This document shows positions 27,501-34,943 of a stretch of 64,000 nt of DNA, in pieces (position 1 is the stretch's first letter; the number at the start of each line of letters is the position of its first letter). A model generated the notes under the pieces. The model was not told the origin of the DNA. It saw only the letters and a program-made list of their open reading frames with translations, and searched no databases. A program made the translations under genes and the position numbers. This stretch comes from an uncultured Acetatifactor sp. GTDB lineage: Bacteria; Bacillota; Clostridia; Lachnospirales; Lachnospiraceae. Location of the stretch: contig CAKRYI010000001.1 of NCBI GenBank assembly GCA_934426825.1, positions 439,589 to 503,588 of the forward strand, read 5' to 3'.

Positions 27501-29142
27501 GGATGCTTGTAAGTTTCTCGATTTCAAAAGGAATCGGCACATCCGGATTCACAAAGGTGGAATAACGGTCCACAATCTCCCCGCCGGAAACCTTCACCGC
27601 ACCGATTTCAATGATGCGGTTGTTCACCGGGGAAAATCCGGTGGTCTCGATGTCGAACACCACAAAATCGCCGTGGGTGTCCTGCCCTCTGTCATTGGTG
27701 ACAATCTCCTTTAAGTCATCCACCAGATACGCCTCGACGCCGTATATAATTTTAAAGAAATCCTGCTTATCGGGGTTCTCCTCCCCCGCTTCCTTCCGCT
27801 TGGTTTTCTCTGCCTTCCACAAATCGTCCCATACATGGTTGGCATCCGTAAAACTCTGCACCACTCCGTGGTCTGTGATGGCAATGGCCCTGTGTCCCCA
27901 CTTATAGGCACGCTTTACAATGTCCTTTGCCTCCGACACGCCGTCCATATCACTCATCTTGGTATGGCAGTGCAGTTCCACTCTCTTATAGGGAGAGGTG
28001 TCCGCACGGCTGGACGTGAAATCCGGAATTTTCTTGATGCCGGCAATGGAGCCGATGGTCAGTTCATGGTCGAACTTGTCCACCATACAGATACCTTTTA
28101 CTTTGATAAAGGCTCCCGGCTTGATTCCGGCGGTAATCTCCTCCACCTGATCGTTTCTGGCAAACATTTTCACCGTTATGGTATCCGTAAAATCCGTAAT
28201 ATCAAAAATAATAATCGTCTTTTCGTTCTTGATTTCCCGCTTGTCTAAACTGATAACCTTACCGCGGATGACAACTTCTCCCATCTCACCGATAATGTCC
28301 TCAATCTTCATGGCATCTTCCTCAAAATCCCTGCCATAAAGTACATCCGGATTGTCGGAACGCTTCACGCCGCGAAAAGAATCGCCGCCGCGCCGAAACT
28401 CTCTTTTGCCCGAAAAGCCTCCCTTGTTGCCTCTGTCGGCACCGCCTGCTCCTTCCGTGTGTCTGACCGGCTCCGGTTTTTTCTCGCCGGGCGCTGCATT
28501 TGGGGACGCGGGCGCTCCCTGCGGCATACTTTCCCCGTCGGCACCGTTTTCTCCGTCACTGCCTTTTACGCGGTCATAGATTTCCGCCACCTTCATCTGG
28601 ATTTTCAGCGCCTCATCCTCGGCAAATCTGCCTTCCTCCGCCTCTCTGTATTGCACCTGTATGGCAACATTAAAGCCGCACCGCTCCACCAGAATTTTCT
28701 CCATCACACGGATTAATTCCTCTTCCTTGCTGCGGTTCAAAACGGTATCGTCCACCGTCATTACCATTTTCGTTGTCTCCGGGAACGTGACATTTGCCGA
28801 CTTAAAGGCATTGTATTCAATATGGCTGTATTCCCTTAATTCTGCCAGAATGCTGTCCCCGTATATATCCATCAGTTTTTCCGGATTATACTGGGAGGAC
28901 AGTTCAAAATGCTCGTATATTTTAATGATGATATTGGCTTTGGGAAAAAGCTGCCTTTTAATCTGTCCCTCCACTTCCCAGATGTCCTCTTTGAGAATCA
29001 GTCTGGTGCTGTGCAGATACACGCGCAAAAAATCCTTCCGCTTTGTGGCGGAAATTTTTTCCACATCCGTCTGCTCCATAATATCATGAATGGACGAATC
29101 CAGTTTTAACGTGGGAAATACTTCAAAAAATGCTTTTGCCAT
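24571..29142 (-). CDS. polC: PolC, DNA polymerase III alpha subunit (Gram-positive type)
   Basis: Replicative polymerase of low-GC Gram-positives with built-in proofreading; 1523 aa. In order: an N-terminal helical/OB region; an unusual Gly/Pro/Ser-rich linker at about residues 205-275; a tRNA-anticodon-type OB domain (EVVIRGKVISLDKREI); a PHP domain (RVELHCHTKMSDMDGV) interrupted by a DEDD exonuclease (FVVFDIETTGFSPVNNRIIE); then the polymerase core with the metal-binding PDIDLNFSGEYQ. The start ATG lies 12 bp after the ispG-side boundary with AAGGAT upstream. Its close linkage to ispG is conserved in Clostridia. Confidence 0.98.
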   Translation of the reverse strand: MAKAFFEVFPTLKLDSSIHDIMEQTDVEKISATKRKDFLRVYLHSTRLILKEDIWEVEGQIKRQLFPKANIIIKIYEHFELSSQYNPEKLMDIYGDSILAELREYSHIEYNAFKSANVTFPETTKMVMTVDDTVLNRSKEEELIRVMEKILVERCGFNVAIQVQYREAEEGRFAEDEALKIQMKVAEIYDRVKGSDGENGADGESMPQGAPASPNAAPGEKKPEPVRHTEGAGGADRGNKGGFSGKREFRRGGDSFRGVKRSDNPDVLYGRDFEEDAMKIEDIIGEMGEVVIRGKVISLDKREIKNEKTIIIFDITDFTDTITVKMFARNDQVEEITAGIKPGAFIKVKGICMVDKFDHELTIGSIAGIKKIPDFTSSRADTSPYKRVELHCHTKMSDMDGVSEAKDIVKRAYKWGHRAIAITDHGVVQSFTDANHVWDDLWKAEKTKRKEAGEENPDKQDFFKIIYGVEAYLVDDLKEIVTNDRGQDTHGDFVVFDIETTGFSPVNNRIIEIGAVKVSGGEIVDRYSTFVNPDVPIPFEIEKLTSIRDDMVMDSPMIDVILPQFLEFCEGCVMVAHNASFDMSFIMENCRRLGYPTDFTYVDTVGISRVLLPHQAKHTLDAVAKTLGISLENHHRAVDDAEATAHIFVKFVKTFDEEQITTLTQVNALGADSVEAVKKMPTYHAIILAKNDLGRINLYRLVSQSHLTYYNKRPRIPKSLILKYREGLILGSACEAGELYRALLDGQSDAQIARLVNFYDYLEIQPVGNNRFMIESEKVRTINSVEDIQNVNRRIVALGEQFHKPVVATCDVHFLDPEDEVYRRIIMAGKGFDDADNQAPLFLHTTEEMLEEFAYLGSDKAKEIVITNTNMIADMIETISPVRPDKCPPVIADSDKTLTKICYDRAHEIYGPDLPRIVEARLEKELHSIITNGFAVMYIIAQKLVWKSVEDGYLVGSRGSVGSSFVATMAGITEVNPLSPHYYCSKCHYVDFDEDDVKAYAGKAGIDMPDKMCPVCGEKLHKDGFDIPFETFLGFKGDKEPDIDLNFSGEYQSKAHKYTEVIFGAGQTFRAGTIATLADKTAFGYVKNYFEERGVHKRTSEINRITQGCTGVRRSTGQHPGGIVVLPLGQDINSFTPVQHPANDMTTDTITTHFDYHSIDHNLLKLDILGHDDPTMIRMLQDMTGVDPVTIPLDGQDVMSLFQNTDALGITPDQIGGTKLGALGIPEFGTDFAMQMVIDAKPKAFSDLVRISGLSHGTNVWLGNAQDLIMSGVATISTAICTRDDIMLYLIQMGVEPEKSFKIMEAVRKGMVAKGRCGQWEEWKEDMRAHDVPEWYIESCQKIEYMFPKAHAAAYVMMAWRIAYCKIHYPLAYYGAFFSIRAKAFSYEIMCQGQKHLESIMADYKKRQDTLSNKEKDALSDMRVVQEMYARGFEFEPIDIFRAQSRSFQIVDGKLMPSLNSIDGLGEKAADAIVEAAKDGPFLSKDDFRQRTKVSKTVIELMDSMNLLGNLPESNQISLFDFV

Positions 29143-29153
29143 CTATCCTTCAC

Positions 29154-30221
29154 CTAATTCCAATGTTCCAGTTCCTCTTTTAGTACCTCTAAAAGCTGAT
29201 TTTCCGGTACTTTTCGGATAATCTCACCCTTTTTAATCAAAAGGCCTTCTCCGATTCCGCCTGCAATTCCCAAATCAGCCTCCTTTGCCTCACCGGGGCC
29301 GTTCACTGCGCAGCCCATCACGGCAACCTTAATATCCAACGGGTAGTCTTCCACCAGCTTTTCCACTTTGGACGCCAGCCCGATTAAATCAATCTGCGTT
29401 CTGCCGCAGGTAGGACAGGACACCACCTCAATGCCGCCCTTGCGAAGTCCAAGGGTTCGCAGAATCAGCTTTGCAGACTTGATTTCCTCCACGGGATTGC
29501 CGGTCAGTGATACACGGATGGTATCACCGATGCCCTGACTTAAAATCAGTGCGAGTCCGATGGCGGATTTGATATTTCCGCTGTTTACCGTTCCCGACTC
29601 CGTAATACCCACATGGAGAGGGTATACGGTTTTGCCGGCCAACAGTTCATGCGCTCTCACACACATAAGCACGTCGGAGGACTTAATACTGATGACCAGA
29701 TTGTCGTATCCCATATCCTCTATCATGTGCACCTTATCCAGCGCACTCTCCACAATGCCCTCCGCGGTCACTCCGTGGTATTTTTCCACCAACTGCTTTT
29801 CCAAAGAACCGCTGTTTACGCCGACACGTATGGGAATATTGCGCTCTTTTGCCACGTCCACCACCGCTTTTACCTTCTCGATGCTGCCGATATTGCCGGG
29901 GTTAATGCGGATTTTGTCCGCACCGTTTTCCATAGCCGCAATCGCCATTTTATAATCAAAATGAATATCTGCCACCAAGGGGATGTGAATCTCTTTTTTT
30001 ATCTGCGCAATCGCCTTTGCCGCCTCCATGTTGGGTACGGTACAGCGGATAATCTCACATCCGGCACGCTCCAACTCCAGTATCTGCGCCACGGTAGCCG
30101 CAACATCCTCTGTTTTGGTATTTGTCATGGACTGAATGGCTATGGGGTTGCCGCCGCCGATTTTTACATCTCCGATTTGAATGACTTTGGTTCTTTCACG
30201 ATAGGTATTGGTTGTATTCAT
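29154..30221 (-). CDS. ispG: IspG, 4-hydroxy-3-methylbut-2-enyl diphosphate synthase
   Basis: 4Fe-4S enzyme of the MEP isoprenoid pathway that converts MEcPP to HMBPP. The N-terminal TIM-barrel half has GNPIAIQSMTNTKTEDV and the C-terminal half carries the cluster ligands in VVSCPTCGRTQ and AVMGCAVNGPGEA. I prefer the ATG at 30221 (MNTTNTYRERTKV, 355 aa), but no strong ribosome site is visible and an in-frame TTG at 30242 or GTG are possible. It is upstream of polC and preceded by an unusual repeat-rich leader. Confidence 0.95.
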   Translation of the reverse strand: MNTTNTYRERTKVIQIGDVKIGGGNPIAIQSMTNTKTEDVAATVAQILELERAGCEIIRCTVPNMEAAKAIAQIKKEIHIPLVADIHFDYKMAIAAMENGADKIRINPGNIGSIEKVKAVVDVAKERNIPIRVGVNSGSLEKQLVEKYHGVTAEGIVESALDKVHMIEDMGYDNLVISIKSSDVLMCVRAHELLAGKTVYPLHVGITESGTVNSGNIKSAIGLALILSQGIGDTIRVSLTGNPVEEIKSAKLILRTLGLRKGGIEVVSCPTCGRTQIDLIGLASKVEKLVEDYPLDIKVAVMGCAVNGPGEAKEADLGIAGGIGEGLLIKKGEIIRKVPENQLLEVLKEELEHWN

Positions 30222-30245
30222 CGCTTCGCTCACTTTTCTCAATTT

Positions 30246-30369
30246 TTCTTTTCAGTTGCCCCAAACTCGAAAAGCACACCGCTTCGCGGTGTACGTGCTT
30301 CACGCTTTCTTTTCAGGGCATACAACACTCGAAAAGCACACCGCTCCGCGGTGTACGTGCTTCGCGCTC
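30246..30369. repeat. 62-bp tandem duplication containing hairpins, upstream of ispG
   Basis: Two copies of a 62-bp unit, differing at only a few positions. Each contains a near-palindrome with ACACCGC/GCGGTGT arms and a TTC or TCC loop, bounded by AGCAC and GTGCT. The 42-bp cores are at 30265-30306 and 30327-30368. They lie in the leader between dprA and ispG. Confidence 0.8.
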
Positions 30370-30382
30370 CCGCTTTTCTCGT

Positions 30383-30444
30383 TAACATATCGTTGAAAAT
30401 CAAATGTCGCCTTCGGCGCCGCTTGATTTTCTTCCGATATGTTA
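30383..30444. repeat. 62-nt long imperfect hairpin between dprA and ispG
   Basis: An inverted repeat with about 30 bp of stem. The outer TAACATATCG/CGATATGTTA arm is perfect. An inner GAAAATCAA/TTGATTTTC arm is also perfect, and GCC-TTC-GGC forms the tip. Only a few internal mismatches and one bulge interrupt it. No T-run follows on either strand. Together with the tandem units it fills most of the roughly 280-bp ispG-dprA gap. Confidence 0.75.
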
Positions 30445-30500
30445 CATTATAAATGATTTGGGGAAATGTGCAAGGGTGAGAAGTCCTCAGTTTTTTCTTC

Positions 30501-31874
30501 TCACCGTCTGCTGTAGTATCCGGGACTGACCTGAACGGTATACTTTTCCATACAAAGCTTCATCAGGAGAGGATTCAACGTCATAACTGTGTATTTCCCC
30601 TGCAACTTATGCAATATCTGTTCTACAGACATGGGGGTAAAATCCAGTATCTGATAAATTTGCCGTAACTGCGGTGACAACCGTTCTCCCGTTTCCATTC
30701 CCATCTCTGTTCCGGTCTTTCTTTCCTCTCCATTCTCCGGCTCTGTCTTTATCACCGTCCTTGATTTTGTTCCCGTCCCGGTTTTTGCCTCCGCCCTTGT
30801 TCTCGTTCCCATTCCGCTTTCCGGCACCGCTCCTGTCATTGCGCCAGTCTCTGCCCCCGCCAAAAGATTCTGTCGAAGCACTTTGGTGCTTTGCAGGTTT
30901 TTCAGTTCCTCCAAAAAATCTGCCGGCGAAAGAAAGATCTCCGCCCCCTGCTTTACCAGCCGGTTGCAGCCGTCACTCAGCCGGTCTGTCACTCTCCCCG
31001 GAACCACATAGACTTCTTTTCCCTGTTCCAGTGCCATATCCACCGTGATGAGTGTGCCGCTCTTTTGGCGTGCCTCCACCACAACCACCACATCTGCCAG
31101 TCCACTGACAATCCGGTTTCTCGGCGGAAAATTCTGTGCACGGGGCAGCGTTCCCGGCACATAGGCAGACAGTATGCCCCCTTTTTCCTGTAACTGTTCG
31201 TAAAGATTCCGATTCTGCTTCGGATAACAAATGTCCACGCCGCAGCCCAAAATACCAAAGGAGGTTCCTCCCGCCTCCAGTGCCGCTTTCTGGCTGATTC
31301 CGTCAATTCCTCTCGCCATACCGCTGATGACCTGCACACCGTTTTCTCCGAGCGTTTTTCCCAAGGCTGCTGCCACATAACTTCCATACTCCGAACAATC
31401 CCTCGCCCCGATTACCGCAACGGACACCCTCTCATCCTCCGGCACTTTTCCCTTGAAAAAAATGGCAAACGGTGCATCTGGAATATTTTTAAGCCGCGTC
31501 GGATACTCTGCATCCCCCTGCAGCAGAAATCGGATTCCCGCATTGCACATACGCCTGTATTCGCCCTCCAAATCCCACTGTTCCTTATGCTGTTTCACTG
31601 TCTGGATGATTCCCTTTTTACCGACCTGCTCCCATACCTCATCCGGCGCCGTATAAATATTTCGTGCGCCTCCGCAAATTTGCAACAATTTGCCTATAGT
31701 ATACTTTCCCACTCCCGGCAGGTGGCAGAGCCAGTAACAATATACTCTCTCCTCCGAAACTTTTCTTTCCGATTCCGCTTTTTCCTCCGGCTTCTGTTTC
31801 TTTTCTCCCCCTGTATGCGCCTCTGTTCCATCTTCCCAGTCAGATTTTGTCCATTCTCCATCCACTTTTCTCAT
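30501..31874 (-). CDS. dprA: DprA, DNA-processing protein (natural transformation)
   Basis: Rossmann-fold protein that loads RecA on incoming single-stranded DNA. A SAM-like helical N-terminus (WLCHLPGVGKYTIGKLLQIC) leads to the DNA-binding core with VAVIGARDCSEYGSY, GMARGIDGISQKAALE and NFPPRNRIVSGLAD. An odd, low-complexity Thr/Glu/Gly/Met-rich stretch of about 60 residues separates this from a C-terminal winged-helix domain (TPMSVEQILHKLQGKYT). Starts are ambiguous: the ATG at 31874, the GTG at 31892 and the ATG at 31934 are in frame, each near a GGAGGT. I chose 31874. It is directly coupled to comM. Confidence 0.9.
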   Translation of the reverse strand: MRKVDGEWTKSDWEDGTEAHTGGEKKQKPEEKAESERKVSEERVYCYWLCHLPGVGKYTIGKLLQICGGARNIYTAPDEVWEQVGKKGIIQTVKQHKEQWDLEGEYRRMCNAGIRFLLQGDAEYPTRLKNIPDAPFAIFFKGKVPEDERVSVAVIGARDCSEYGSYVAAALGKTLGENGVQVISGMARGIDGISQKAALEAGGTSFGILGCGVDICYPKQNRNLYEQLQEKGGILSAYVPGTLPRAQNFPPRNRIVSGLADVVVVVEARQKSGTLITVDMALEQGKEVYVVPGRVTDRLSDGCNRLVKQGAEIFLSPADFLEELKNLQSTKVLRQNLLAGAETGAMTGAVPESGMGTRTRAEAKTGTGTKSRTVIKTEPENGEERKTGTEMGMETGERLSPQLRQIYQILDFTPMSVEQILHKLQGKYTVMTLNPLLMKLCMEKYTVQVSPGYYSRR

Positions 31875-31920
31875 TACCTCCAATACCTCCACTTTTCTCG
31901 TCACCTCCAATACTCTCTTG
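31866..31920 (-). repeat. 27-bp near-direct repeat at the comM/dprA junction
   Basis: Two copies of a 27-bp unit, in frame as RVLEVTRKV / EVLEVMRKV at the possible dprA N-terminus. Each copy carries a GGAGGT Shine-Dalgarno-like core; the first includes the comM stop (GGAGGTGA). The duplication therefore multiplies the ribosome-binding sites before dprA. Confidence 0.65.
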
Positions 31921-33448
31921 CCGGTCGAAAGCATGCCGCCTCCATCAGGTGTTCCTTTTGAATTTCTTTCTCGCCCGCCAAATCCGCAATGGTACGTGCC
32001 ACTCTACGGATGCGGTGATAAGCGCGCACACTGAGCCGCAGGGATTCATACAACTGCTCCATACATTTTTGTTCCGCCGCTCCCAAGGCACAAAATTTGT
32101 CCATATCCACAGCCTCCACATCTGCATTAAAATGGTAGGAACTGTTTTGAAACCGTTCCTCCTGCATACTCCTTGCCGACATCACTCTCTTTCGGATGGA
32201 CGCACTGCTCTCCCCCGTTGCATGCTCCGTCTTTCTTAAGCTGACCGCATCCACCGGCTGAATCTCCACACACAAGTCAATGCGGTCAAGTAATGGACCG
32301 GAAACTCTACCCATATATTTTCCTATCATGGTTTCCGTACAAGTACAGCGGTTTCTGTCAGGGTAAAACCCGCAAGGACATGGATTCATGGCGCATACCA
32401 GCATAAAATCTGCCGGATAAGTGACGTTCTGACTCGCCCTTGCCACATACACTTTCTTATCCTCTATGGGTTGTCTCATGCTGTCCAACACCTGCCTTGA
32501 AAACTCCGGCAATTCGTCCAAAAACAGCACGCCCCTGTGGGCAAGGGATATGATTCCCGGCTTCGGACGGCTGCCCCCTCCCGTCAGTGCTGCCATGGAA
32601 ACCGAATGGTGAGGTGCCTGAAAAGGTCTCTGCGTTATCAGCGCATTCTCTCCTATCTGCCCCGCCACGCTGGCTACGGAGGTCACCTCCAGACTTTCCT
32701 CCAATGTCAGCGGCGGTAAAATGCCCGGTATACTTTTCGCAATCATGGATTTTCCCGCTCCCGGCGGTCCTGTCATTAACAGATTGTGAAATCCCGCCGC
32801 CGCGATTTCTGCCGCTCTCTTAGCGCTTTCCTGTCCTATGATTTCTGAAAAATCATAGCGGCATTCTCTTTCCCTTTCCGTAAAAAGGCTTTCGGTGTCC
32901 ACCTGTACCTGTGTCAGAATCTTTTCCCGCTTTTCTGCAGATTCCTGCAAAAAAGAAAGTACCTGCGCGATATTTTCCGCTCCCCGCACGCGAATGCCCG
33001 GTATCACCGCTCCTTCCCCCGCATTTTCTTTCGGAACGATACACTCTTTCACACCACGCAACGCAGCCTCCCTCACAATGGGAAGTACTCCCCGTACCCT
33101 TCGGATTTCGCCGTTTAATCCCAATTCCCCAAGGAAAAGGATTCCCTGTGCCGCTTCCTTTGGAAAATACTTTAATGACTCCAGCACACCCACTGCTATG
33201 GGCAAATCGAACCCGGTTCCCTCTTTCCTTCTGTCCGCCGGAGAAAGATTCACGGTAATGTGCATTGGAGGAATACTCAGTCCTGCATTTTTCAGTGCCA
33301 CCTGTACCCTCTCCCGTGATTCACGTACCTCTCCCGCCAACGAACCGACCATGTTAAACATGGGAAGTCCCGATGCGGCGTCCACTTCCACGCAGACCGG
33401 ATATGCGCTGATTCCGGTCAATGCGCCCGATAAAATCGTACTGTACAT
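31901..33448 (-). CDS. comM: ComM/YifB-family Mg-chelatase-like AAA+ ATPase
   Basis: Helicase-like hexamer that promotes branch migration during transformation in proteobacterial ComM. It has an N-terminal Lon-protease-like fold (MYSTILSGALTGISAYPVCV; NLSPADRRKEGTGFDLPIAV), the Walker A MTGPPGAGKSMIAKSIPGIL, the Walker B GVLFLDELPEF, and a zinc-like cysteine loop CAMNPCPCGFYPDRNRCTCT. It is full length at 515 aa. Pairing with dprA is the usual context. Confidence 0.94.
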   Translation of the reverse strand: MYSTILSGALTGISAYPVCVEVDAASGLPMFNMVGSLAGEVRESRERVQVALKNAGLSIPPMHITVNLSPADRRKEGTGFDLPIAVGVLESLKYFPKEAAQGILFLGELGLNGEIRRVRGVLPIVREAALRGVKECIVPKENAGEGAVIPGIRVRGAENIAQVLSFLQESAEKREKILTQVQVDTESLFTERERECRYDFSEIIGQESAKRAAEIAAAGFHNLLMTGPPGAGKSMIAKSIPGILPPLTLEESLEVTSVASVAGQIGENALITQRPFQAPHHSVSMAALTGGGSRPKPGIISLAHRGVLFLDELPEFSRQVLDSMRQPIEDKKVYVARASQNVTYPADFMLVCAMNPCPCGFYPDRNRCTCTETMIGKYMGRVSGPLLDRIDLCVEIQPVDAVSLRKTEHATGESSASIRKRVMSARSMQEERFQNSSYHFNADVEAVDMDKFCALGAAEQKCMEQLYESLRLSVRAYHRIRRVARTIADLAGEKEIQKEHLMEAACFRPAREYWR

Positions 33449-33889
33449 AAAACCTCCTGTATTTTACTGAAATGAATTTTTGATATGAAAATTAATTGGA
33501 CTGATTAAAATAATTGATATAGATTAAATCATTTTGAATTTAACTTTTCTGAACTCGGCAGCATTGACTTTAACCATTCTGACCTTCATGAATTTGGAGC
33601 AGAAGAAAATCTCAGACCTGTTGAAACTTTATTTAAAAATATTTTGATAATTGACAAAAAGGGGAAAAATTTGACTTGGACTTTCCCAATTACGAACCTT
33701 GAAACAAGAAATGCTAAACAGATATATTCATGCCGGATATTTGGGGAAAATCCCCAAAATATCCGGACACATTTTAAAGATAAGACATTCTTATGAAATG
33801 AAAGCACTCTGCGCACACCGTGGTTCCATTCCACAACACCTAAAGAGCATATATAACATATATAATAGAAGAAACCACGCAAATCAAAA
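33449..33889. other. AT-rich gap without a convincing gene
   Basis: About 440 bp between the comM start and the pilT stop. It is markedly more AT-rich than its surroundings. The only frame (33586-33882, minus) has no ribosome site and an atypical composition, so I do not call it. A near-perfect hairpin lies at 33733-33766 (CCGGATATTTGGGGA with its complement, one bulge) without a T-run. I recognise nothing else. Confidence 0.6.
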
Positions 33890-34942
33890 TCAGATTTTAA
33901 TGCTCATGGCATCCGGATCCTGGGCAAACTGGATTGCCATATCACGGGTAATCTTTCCTTCAAAATAGAGCTGGCAGATTGCCTCATCCATGGTAATCAT
34001 TCCCAATTTCCGGTTGGTCTGCATGACACTGGGAAGCTGATGCGACTTGCCCTCGCGAATCAGGTTGCGAACCGCATGATTGGCGTGCATTACCTCAAAT
34101 GCCGCCACACGCCCTCTTCCGTCCGACGTCGGAATCAACTGCTGGGAGATAACTGCCTCCAACACATTGGAAAGCTGTACACGGATTTGCTGCTGCTGAT
34201 GAGGAGGGAACACGTCAATGACTCTGTCCACCGTACTTGCCGCACCAATGGTATGCAGTGTGGACAGCACCAAATGTCCTGTCTCCGCAGCCGTGATGGC
34301 AACACTGATAGTCTCAAAGTCTCTCATCTCACCCACAAGAATTACGTCCGGATCCTCACGCAAAGCTGCTCTTAAGGCATTGGCGTAATTTTCCGAATCC
34401 AGACCAATCTCTCGCTGGTTTACCATGGATTTTTTATGCTGGTGTAAATACTCTATGGGGTCCTCCAGTGTAATCACATGGGCGTCCCGATATGTGTTAA
34501 TCTTATCAATAATTGCCGCCAGAGTGGTAGACTTACCGCTTCCCGTCGGTCCTGTTACAAGCACCAGACCTCTCTTTCTCTGATAGAGGTCAATCACGGA
34601 GTCCGGCACACCCAGTTCTTCCGGGGAAGGCACCTGCGTTCCCACCAGTCGGAATGCGATTGCCACGGAACCGCGCTGCTTGTAGGCATTCACACGATAC
34701 CGTCCGCAGTTGGGAATGGAGAAAGACATATCATACTCTCCCCTCTCCTCAAAACGGTCTCTCTGGGACTCTGTCATAATCCCCACCAAAACATCCAGTG
34801 TATCTGCCGGGAGCATTTTCGGAAAATCCATCGTCAAAAGCTCCCCGTTTACTCTCATTTTGGGCGGGATTCCCACCGTCAGGTGCACATCACTTGCACC
34901 TGCCTCTTTTGCAGTGCGCAATATATCTTCAATTACAGGCAT
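33890..34942 (-). CDS. pilT: PilT-family retraction ATPase
   Basis: Secretion-superfamily hexameric ATPase that depolymerises type IV pili. It has the Walker A LVTGPTGSGKSTTLAAIID, the Asp box VITLEDPIEYLHQ, the Walker B DPDVILVGEMRD and the His box AETGHLVLSTLHT. The C-terminal AIRNLIREGK-like motif (AVRNLIREGKSHQLPSVMQT) is typical of PilT. The start ATG at 34942 (MPVIEDILRTAKEAGASDVH) has AGAAGGGGG upstream; 350 aa. No pilin, PilB or PilC gene is in this window. The upstream HD-domain gene ends 1 nt before the start, suggesting coupling. Confidence 0.95.
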   Translation of the reverse strand: MPVIEDILRTAKEAGASDVHLTVGIPPKMRVNGELLTMDFPKMLPADTLDVLVGIMTESQRDRFEERGEYDMSFSIPNCGRYRVNAYKQRGSVAIAFRLVGTQVPSPEELGVPDSVIDLYQRKRGLVLVTGPTGSGKSTTLAAIIDKINTYRDAHVITLEDPIEYLHQHKKSMVNQREIGLDSENYANALRAALREDPDVILVGEMRDFETISVAITAAETGHLVLSTLHTIGAASTVDRVIDVFPPHQQQQIRVQLSNVLEAVISQQLIPTSDGRGRVAAFEVMHANHAVRNLIREGKSHQLPSVMQTNRKLGMITMDEAICQLYFEGKITRDMAIQFAQDPDAMSIKI

Positions 34943-34943
34943 T

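Noticed and set aside
30246..30444. Riboswitch or T-box upstream of ispG
   Set aside because: No T-box, specifier or known aptamer motif; the stems are simple palindromes and are duplicated in tandem.
33586..33882. 98-residue minus-strand frame between comM and pilT
   Set aside because: AT-rich region, no Shine-Dalgarno, Phe/Ile/Arg-skewed composition and no recognisable pattern; probably chance.
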